From assembly GCA_039619475.1 (NCBI GenBank), contig CM077116.1:19093443-19157442 (forward strand): a DNA stretch of 64,000 bases. The letters are read 5' to 3'. Source of the DNA: Icerya purchasi. Its lineage: Eukaryota; Arthropoda; Insecta; Hemiptera; Monophlebidae. The stretch's first letter is position 1. Each line of letters begins with the position of its first letter. The notes below the pieces were generated by a model. It searched no databases, was not told the origin of the DNA, and saw nothing but the letters and a program-made list of their open reading frames with translations. Positions 57,641-64,000 of the stretch are shown one piece after another. The translations under genes and the position numbers were made by a program.

Positions 57641-57690
57641 GGTTTTAAAAATTAAGTTAAAAATTCTAATTATTTCTCGTTTTGACTATG
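57613..57690. repeat. inverted repeat at the LINE / Penelope-like junction
   Basis: The sequence at 57613-57640 (ACCATAATCAAGAGACGAGA, AATAATTAG) is repeated inverted at 57663-57690 (CTAATTATTTCTCG, TTTTGACTATGGT). It lies exactly where the minus-strand LINE ends and the Penelope-like fragment begins. Confidence 0.75.
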
Positions 57691-58030
57691 GTGTTCTTTA
57701 TTAAATGTATAGATAAATACACGTATTACAGAAAATTATAGTTATCAAAAATATAAAATATAGCCGACACGTTCCGGAGTTACACACTCCATATTCATGG
57801 CAATAATAAATAAAGTTAAAAGTACATAAACGATATCATATGTGTCTTCCTTAAAATCTATTCGATATATCGATACGTTATAATTGATTGTTGATTTTAA
57901 ATAACTGGTTATTAGTCACGATCAGATTATTATTAATTAGATTATCTTTAAATTTCTTTTTCATTGCGTTTTCCACCGATTTATGTTCAGTCTTTGTTTC
58001 ACAAATCGTCTCAGTATCGAAATGATATCC
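57690..58030 (-). mobile_element. Penelope-like element, 3' end
   Basis: The minus-strand frame about 58020-57880 reads CETKTEHKSVENAMKKKFKD and later NNQLFKINNQL with a stop. This resembles the GIY-YIG C-terminus of Penelope-like elements and the insert at 37993-38399 (NNNNPLYNIKI). The 3' untranslated part has GGAGTGTGTAACTCCGGAAC followed by GTGTCGG, the hairpin-plus-GAAACG signature of the group. Identification not verified by search. Confidence 0.55.
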
Positions 58031-59984
58031 TACTTTTATTCAACCGGAAAAGTAAGAAACGTTAATTTTTTAATGGGTCTAAGAAGCCGATTCTGAAATG
58101 AAAAAAAGTTGTAGCCTTTCCGAAATGTCTCTAAAGTAATTTCTTTCTTCACTCCAGCATTACCGAGAGCGAAAACATCATCATTTTAAAATGCCGCTCG
58201 GAAAGTAACCGTATGCGATTCCGATGGAAGTCCAGCAGGCAACGGCCTCAGTTAAGATAATCAGTGGTCTGGCGCTGTTTCATTTAAAGCTAATAAAAAA
58301 TTAGGTACACCTGGCTGACCTCGGTAAAAAAGGAAAGAAACAAGCCAATTTCACAGAAACACGACAACCAATCAGAAATGGAAGCTCCGATGAGGAATAA
58401 TTAAACGGACCACTCTAATGGAAAGAGACAATTTGCAGCGTAAAAATGTATTTTAATTGCTGTTCTATTTTTAATTTTTTTCCTCCTCCGAGTAAGTTAA
58501 AAGAAATTTGAAATTCATTTTCATTGCAGGAACCAAAATTTCTCGGTGACGGCTGTCTTGCACAGTTGACTAGCCGCAATGGTTACAGTAAAAACACACA
58601 CACAAGTCGTAACGAAATATTATCGGGGCCGGCTTGTATATTATCAGATTAGACGCGTTAAATCTCTGTTCAACATTAATCGCTTTACTAGGCGCAGTGC
58701 TAATCTGAAGGACATCACTAATACACTCGGGACCGTTCGATCGATTCTGAAATAGACCAGAACTGCTGACTAGAGTTACACGTAGGCCAGATAAACACAT
58801 AATCCATCTACATAATCCATCTACGTAATCCATCTATATATAATACATCTACGCAAAAAGTATCGTAGATTCCCTGGCAAACTGACTGTTACACTTTTAC
58901 TGATTTCGTCGATTTCCTCTTATTTAGGGGGAACTGAAATGCGAGCAGTTTGTTGCTCCACGCGCGAATCCGGTACGGGAGAGTGCGATGAGTTATATTA
59001 AGATTATTAAAACGAATCGGCTTTCAATACTTACCAGATTCATTTTAATAAATTCTACTCCGTAAAGGTTTCTAGGCGACTTTATCGATGATCAAACTTT
59101 TCGTACTTATTTCGGCTCAGGAAACTAAACGTCCGGTTAGTGATTCGTTTTCTATAATTATGGAGCAGCACGGAACCAACGGAGCAATACTGTATAGTAG
59201 CTGAAAAGTATAAGCCAATAAAAATGAGAAAAGTCCACTTCAGCTGAACACCGTCATAATCCAAACAGATTGGTATGATGCGTAGTTCGTCGTATATTTC
59301 GACTAGTAACGGAGCTTGCGTTTCTCACGACGGCTCCAGAAAGGAATCAGGCGCGAACTCGAACTCGATGCGTATCATCGTGAGCTCTTTATTCAATTGG
59401 GTCTGCAGGCGCAAAACAGGAACCTATAAATATCACAATAAACCGTGCAAGCAGATTTCTTCGCAATGCTGATCAGTTTAAAAAAAACTTCTTCCTTAAG
59501 AATCAAAAGGATCTCTATATGGATCCACGCCTGCGGTAAGACTGTATGGAGCCACGAAACGTAAAGTTACTTATCGGTACAACTCTCAAGCCTCGTTAAT
59601 GTCAAAGTAACTACCCCGTAAGTAATGGGTTATCATCTTTATTTCTATAAGAGAAACAAATGTTTTTACTTCACCGATGTCTTCATTTGTTTCCCCTAAA
59701 ACGTAAAATATTATAAATTCCCGTGGCCATCTTTTTCTATCTGTAAAACTATTGTCTACGCAGCGGATTACCTAAATCGAGATTAACTATGATGTATGTT
59801 TTCTCTCAGTCATTACAGTTTATTTTATATATGCCACTATTTTCATATATATTATTATTTCCTTTATTTATAGTAATTATTTTATTTTTTTTAGTTTATT
59901 ATCGGTTTTAAATGCTACTTTTAATCCTTGTTTTTAAAAGTATAATTTTTTTTTTTTTTTTTTTTTAAATTGTGTTTCTAAGAA
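58031..59984. other. unique DNA, no gene recognised
   Basis: 58798-58852 has four imperfect 13-15 bp units of CATAATCCATCTA. Open frames of 60-87 codons have no motif. 59940-59968 is a T-run. Confidence 0.45.
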
Positions 59985-60765
59985 TACCTAAAAATTGAAT
60001 AAACTCGCACTAAAAAGTAACTCGATAAGAAATAATATGAATAATATAACTTAAGAGGGGATTAATCCCTTCTCCTTATTTAGCCGATGTTAGTTCACTG
60101 CCGATCGGAGAAGGCTCCAATAATTTTTCCTAGACGTCGCAATCTTACGGCTCTTCTCAACGATTCTCGATTTATCTAATCGGCTATTTTTGTTTCTAGC
60201 CACATAACGAGACTGTGTTTCTACATTTATTCTTTTTAACGACACTTATTGCTTTGTTGTTTCTCGGGTGAGTTTTCGCTCATTTGGTAGACCCCGTTCC
60301 ATTTTTTGTTCTAACATTTTTGTCCCGTGTTTCGCCTAGTAAAAGGTTAAGGCTGGCAGAACACACTACTGGTCCAATGGTCTTCTTTTTGTCAGACTTC
60401 AGCGTATTTTAACCTCTTCAGAATGCTAATGTTAATCTTCTCGATATTTATTCGTAAACATTAATATTATAAGAAACCGCATTAAACGAACGTTATAAAA
60501 CCACTCAATATCCATAAGGAAACTGTTGAAAGCATTAGACAAATATTTTTAATCGTTTTAATTTTAATTTGGCGTACGGTAACTCTAATTAAGGTATGAA
60601 TATGTTGTTTGACACTAATTGTAATATGACTCCTTTTAAGATTAGTCCGGCATATATTGGGGGTAACTGTTTTTTTTTTTTGTTTTTTTTTGTTACTTTT
60701 TAATTAAACTTCAAAGTAAATTTTGAAGTCGATATTTTGTTTATTTACTTTTTTGAAACAATTTT
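59985..60765 (+). repeat. diverged copy 3 of the 800-bp foldback repeat (tentative)
   Basis: The left end has AATTGAATAAA, CACTAAAAAGTAA, CTCGATAAGAAAT and AATATAACTTAAG in the order found at 1155-1310. The right end has TTACTTTTTAATTAAACTTC and TTTTGAAGTCGATATTTTGT, like 1530-1590. The middle is not alignable by eye. Confidence 0.45.
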
Positions 60766-61245
60766 GTTTTGCAATTTTTAATAGGATACACTAACAAAAA
60801 CTTCCGCGCTCTGTAAAGCTCTGTGTTGCTTGGTATAAGGCGCATAAGCGTGCTATCTCCATTGGTGATCTGTAAATCTATGGAGCGTTCCGAATTATAT
60901 TCGAATCTGCACCTCCATAGGAAACTAAAGTTAATAATAGCGTAGGCTGTTTGATTTTAGTTTTCCCGGTGTTCTAGTCGAATTTTTCTTTCGCTAATTT
61001 TTGTATAATAAGTAAAGAAAGTATATCTCTAAGGAGACTATTTTGTTTACTTAAATAAGTACTCCGTGAGTAACCGCCGGGGTGGTAATCTTGGCTACTC
61101 ATACGGGACGGAATGAAACACTTCCGGGGGAACAAAGAATATGGAATCAGCTGACGGGGTCATAAATTAACGCGGTTTGATACACGTAATCAGTAGTTTT
61201 TTAATTATGACCGTTTCAAAATCCTTTTTCATTATTCCGAATCTA
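60766..61245. other. unique DNA, no gene seen
   Basis: Nothing supported. Confidence 0.5.
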
Positions 61246-61590
61246 TATTTTTTTTTTTTTTAAATGGGCTCGGTGTTAACACAGACCCAACTACATGGAC
61301 TTAGATCACCTACTCAGATTCTGAGGCGATCGGAGGTAGAAAGTATAAAGGAAAGAAGGAGGGGAATAACGGCTGGAGATGAGAAGGAAAGGATAAAGGA
61401 AGCATTGAAAGGGGTAGGAAGATCCAACGCCAAAAATGTATAGATGAGAGCACTCAGGAAAAAGAGCAGGGCATTCAAAAAGGATATGGTTGGGGTCGCA
61501 TATAAAGGGAGGATAGAATGGAGAGGGCAAAAGGGAGAAGGTGAAAGAGAAAAAGAAAAACGAGAAAAGGGAAGAAAGGAATGACCATGT
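61246..61590 (-). mobile_element. I-like LINE 3' fragment, minus strand
   Basis: A T-run at 61246-61260 is followed by AATGGGCTCGGTGTTAACAC and a coding remnant with FICDPNHILFECPALFPE, the C-terminal Cys/His block of the right-edge LINE (VCDPDHIMFEC). 5'-truncated after about 350 bp. Confidence 0.75.
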
Positions 61591-61909
61591 CTCAGTCTGA
61601 TTAAAGAAACAATAACCGAGCGCCGAGAAAACTATATATATATATTTAATTTTTCTATCTGGCTTTATTAAAAATTAGCTTTCAACCTATGTTTTCTCGG
61701 TGAATAGCGCTAATATTATTTGAAGCGGCAACGAAGATTGCTGTTTTTTTATCAAAATTTCTCCAAAAAGGAAAGCCCTTAGGCACGTTACTGAAACGCT
61801 ACCGGTAGTACCTGTTTTTTCACTAATAATACTCGTCACTATTAATATAGAGAATCATCATATCAGCCCTGGTGCACTTTCGGGTAAACAAAAAATCATT
61901 GAAATCGGT
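61591..61909. other. AT-rich spacer between two LINE insertions
   Basis: Nothing supported. Confidence 0.5.
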
Positions 61910-61985
61910 ATCAATTTTTTTTTTAATATTTACTATGGGTTCGTCAGCGAGGACATTAGCCCAAGAAATGGGAATAGAGAAAAAA

Positions 61986-63188
61986 TCAGATTTTTATGAG
62001 GCGTGAAACATTCAACAAGAATGTATCAAGCGCCTGGATGACAGAAGGAGAAGGAAGGGAAAGAATAAACGCAGCACAATAGGGAGTAGGAACATTGTTT
62101 GATAAGAGAGAGGAGTAAAAGGAAGATTGTTCAGATGAAAGTGATGAACATTCGAACATTATGTGATCAGGATCGCATACATGTTGACTGTTAAGAGGAT
62201 GTAAAGGACAATACGGAGATGCCGCGAGAGAGAATCGGAAAAGCGACGAGGGAAGCCAGCTGTGCCCAAAGCGGAGGCGGCATATTGCCGAGATGCTGGA
62301 GCGACGCATAAAAGGGAAGTCAAGAAACCAGGAACAGAAAGGAAGAGAAGGCTGGATGGACAAGTAAAAGGAATCCGGGTTTGAGAATGAGGAGTAGTAG
62401 GAGTTAAACCATAATTGGTTGTGCGCTGCAGAGGACAGAAGATTAATATTGACGGATGGAAAAGTAGTAAGGAACCTGCCGGAAGAAGAAGCTCGCCGAG
62501 CTAATAAGTCAACTGACTCATTTCCTTCTATTCCAGAATGGCTAGGGATCCAAAGGAAATTAACCTCGATTGCACAAAAAAGAAAGAGGTCATGGATCAA
62601 GGAACGTATAGAAAGGATTACATAATCAGTAGAGTGGGGAGGCAGAGGAGATGCAACAGCCTGTAGCACGCTTTGAGAGTCTGATAGAATAAGGAAATTA
62701 CGAGAGACCTTCGAAGATCTGATGAAGAAAAGTGCATAGAGGATAGCAATAGACTCGGCACAGAAAGTCGAACAGAAGGAAGGAAGTTTAAAGGACTCAG
62801 AGTGATTTAATGAAGGATAAAGAAAGGCTGCACCAACTCCACTTGGGCTCTTGGAACCGTCCGTGTAGATTGTAACGTGGTTAGAATAGTGGGAGTTTAA
62901 GGTATGTAAAAATTCCGATCTAACGGCGTGATGCAGAACGGCTGTAGGGGGAGCAGAAGAGTAAAAGCAATTAATTGGATGAAGAAAGGAGGAAAAGTTA
63001 AAAGAAAAATATGGGAGCTTATCGCAAGTGTGAATGTATGGTAAAAATTGAAGGAGTCGAGTAGAAATAAGAGACAGAATTGGTGTTTTATTGGCACTAA
63101 ATCGCCAATCCTGTAGAATGAGGGAATAAGAAGGAATAAGTGAAGAAGAGGAGATAGGAAGACGTTTAATAAGGAAGCGGTAGCCCAA
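61986..63188 (-). CDS. LINE RNase H and C-terminal zinc region (continuation of the RT frame)
   Basis: 400 codons, in frame with the RT downstream of the TAG at 63258. The nominal start codon at 63188 is not a true start; sequence between 63257 and 63188 is also coding. The RNase H catalytic set is complete: Asp110 (YTDGS), Glu145 (CAESIAIL), Asp170 (LSDSQSV), His217 and Asp227 (PSHSGIEGNESVD). It removes the RNA strand during second-strand synthesis. Residues 327-347 hold CPLH...C...H....C, a putative zinc-binding tail seen in this LINE group. A normal stop and a short 3' untranslated region follow. Confidence 0.8.
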   Translation of the reverse strand: MGYRFLIKRLPISSSSLIPSYSLILQDWRFSANKTPILSLISTRLLQFLPYIHTCDKLPYFSFNFSSFLHPINCFYSSAPPTAVLHHAVRSEFLHTLNSHYSNHVTIYTDGSKSPSGVGAAFLYPSLNHSESFKLPSFCSTFCAESIAILYALFFIRSSKVSRNFLILSDSQSVLQAVASPLPPHSTDYVILSIRSLIHDLFLFCAIEVNFLWIPSHSGIEGNESVDLLARRASSSGRFLTTFPSVNINLLSSAAHNQLWFNSYYSSFSNPDSFYLSIQPSLPFCSWFLDFPFMRRSSISAICRLRFGHSWLPSSLFRFSLAASPYCPLHPLNSQHVCDPDHIMFECSSLSSEQSSFYSSLLSNNVPTPYCAAFILSLPSPSVIQALDTFLLNVSRLIKI

Positions 63189-63257
63189 ATAGGAACGCCG
63201 AATAAAGAGTGGAGGAATGTGGGTTTCCGCTTGAATAGCAGGGATAGGAGAAGATTT

Positions 63258-63959
63258 CTAAGCTCCAAGACAGAGGCGGAGGCAAGTATTTTGGACGCGA
63301 TCGAGCTTGGAGAGCAAAGACCTGGAAGAGTTACCATAAATAAAACAGCAATAATCTAGAATAGAACGGATACAGGATTTGTAGAACATGAGCAAAATGC
63401 ACGGATCACCTCCCCAGTTCGTATGTGAAAGGGACTTAATAAGGTTGAGCCTTTTTAGTGATGACACGTATATATAGTTAATATGCTTGTGGAACGAAAG
63501 ACGGCTATCCAAAAATACTCCTAAGTAACGGAAATGGTTAGCCAGGGGGATCGGATTACTATTTAAGGAAAGACTAACTAAGTAGGGGTCAAAAGGACGA
63601 AGAGTAAAGACAACAGCAGAGGATTTCGTTGGAGAGATAGACAGATGAATATTAGATAAAGCGCTTTCCAAAATCGTTAAGTAATGTTGCAGCTGGGAAT
63701 TAGCGGTGGAGATACTACGATGGGTGGAGTAAATGAGGATGTCGTCAGCAAAAAAAAGGGAAGAGGAGATTGTTGACAGAGAAGCAGTTTTTATAAGGTA
63801 AATGTTAAAAAGGGTTGGACTTAGACAAGAGCCCTGCGGTAGTCCACGAAAGACCAGTCTAGAAATAGGTTCGAGCGGAGAAGAGAGAAAGATAGTCCTA
63901 GATTGGAAAAGGCTAATGACAAGAGCAGAGAAGAAGGGTGGAATATTCAAGGAGAGCAT
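63258..63959 (-). CDS. LINE reverse transcriptase, partial (window edge and internal stop)
   Basis: The 233-codon open part of a non-LTR reverse transcriptase copies the element RNA into DNA at the nicked target. Visible motifs: GLPQGSCLSPTLFN at residues 39-52 (motif B) and FADDILIYS at residues 70-78 (catalytic Asp pair). Upstream the same frame continues to the window edge with AFDNVHLP, the motif A region, so the ATG-like start at 63959 is not the true start. It ends at TAG (63258-63260), just after CLRLCLGA. The homologous dead copy has Arg there (GARKSTPIP), so the stop is probably a recent lesion or an assembly error. Confidence 0.8.
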   Translation of the reverse strand: MLSLNIPPFFSALVISLFQSRTIFLSSPLEPISRLVFRGLPQGSCLSPTLFNIYLIKTASLSTISSSLFFADDILIYSTHRSISTANSQLQHYLTILESALSNIHLSISPTKSSAVVFTLRPFDPYLVSLSLNSNPIPLANHFRYLGVFLDSRLSFHKHINYIYVSSLKRLNLIKSLSHTNWGGDPCILLMFYKSCIRSILDYCCFIYGNSSRSLLSKLDRVQNTCLRLCLGA

Positions 63960-64000
63960 GGAATCGAATAGGGTGGGAAGGTGGACATTATCGAAGGCAG

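Larger units (their letters stand above)
61910..64000 (-). mobile_element. I-like LINE with RNase H, nearly intact, runs off the window
   Basis: Minus strand, with a T-run tail at 61910 and the 3' end GACGAACCCAT. Two long open frames cover RT (63959-63258) and RNase H plus C-terminus (63188-61986). They are the same frame separated by one TAG codon at 63258-63260, and the frame is open to the window edge. Both enzymatic centres look intact. This is the least decayed LINE in the window and probably one of the youngest. The endonuclease and any first ORF would lie to the right of the window. Confidence 0.85.

Noticed and set aside
1..64000. CRISPR array, operon structure, ribosome binding sites or other prokaryotic features
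   Set aside because: No regularly spaced identical short repeats with unique spacers and no dense gene layout; composition and element content are those of an animal nuclear genome.

Overview
This window reads as non-coding, transposon-dense DNA from an arthropod, most likely an insect. It is AT-rich, with long A/T homopolymers and TA-type microsatellites. It holds many broken non-LTR retrotransposons of insect type (I-like with RNase H, Jockey-like, RTE-like), Penelope-like 3' ends, one tRNA-derived SINE and several foldback DNA elements. I found no host gene with a recognisable product, no rRNA or tRNA gene and no bacterial-type feature. Species cannot be told from the sequence alone.

The dominant object is a giant palindrome at 3139-19509 (16,371 bp). 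Its two arms, 8.3 kb and 8.1 kb, mirror each other around a TA-rich microsatellite centred near 11449/11450. The arms end in AG...CT and are abutted on both sides by the hexamer TTTATG. A 6-bp target duplication, AG/CT ends, a 15-20 kb length and tandem-repeat-rich terminal repeats are the hallmarks of Maverick/Polinton elements. Yet no polymerase, integrase or capsid gene is visible and the inverted repeats take up the whole element. Each arm is built of nested tandem duplications: a 31-bp minisatellite at the tip, CpG-rich repeats, 181-bp repeats, roughly 380-bp repeats, four or five decayed copies of an unrecognised coding module, and 780-bp repeats next to the axis.

Layout: 1-3132 holds AT-rich DNA with an 800-bp dispersed repeat (second near-identical copy at 41019-41814, third diverged copy near 60 kb). 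3139-19509 is the palindrome. 19516-23549 has a Penelope-like fragment and an 84-bp near-perfect hairpin. 23550-27320 is a dead I-like LINE. 28158-28672 is an old foldback. 31140-34926 is a nest: a 3.2-kb foldback element with an 8-bp target duplication splits a LINE 3' end. 36195-38690 is a second nest: a Jockey-like LINE split by a SINE with a 15-bp duplication, then a LINE 3' end split by a Penelope-like fragment with an 11-bp duplication. 41.8-50.8 kb has LINE fragments, including an RTE-like 3' end flanked by 46-bp direct repeats. 50.8-61.6 kb has further LINE and Penelope-like relics. 61910-64000 is the 3' half of a nearly intact I-like LINE that runs off the window end.

The features do not form a pathway. 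They are layers of insertions whose nesting gives relative ages. The palindrome, the 800-bp repeat pair and the LINE at the right edge look young; most LINE fragments look old.
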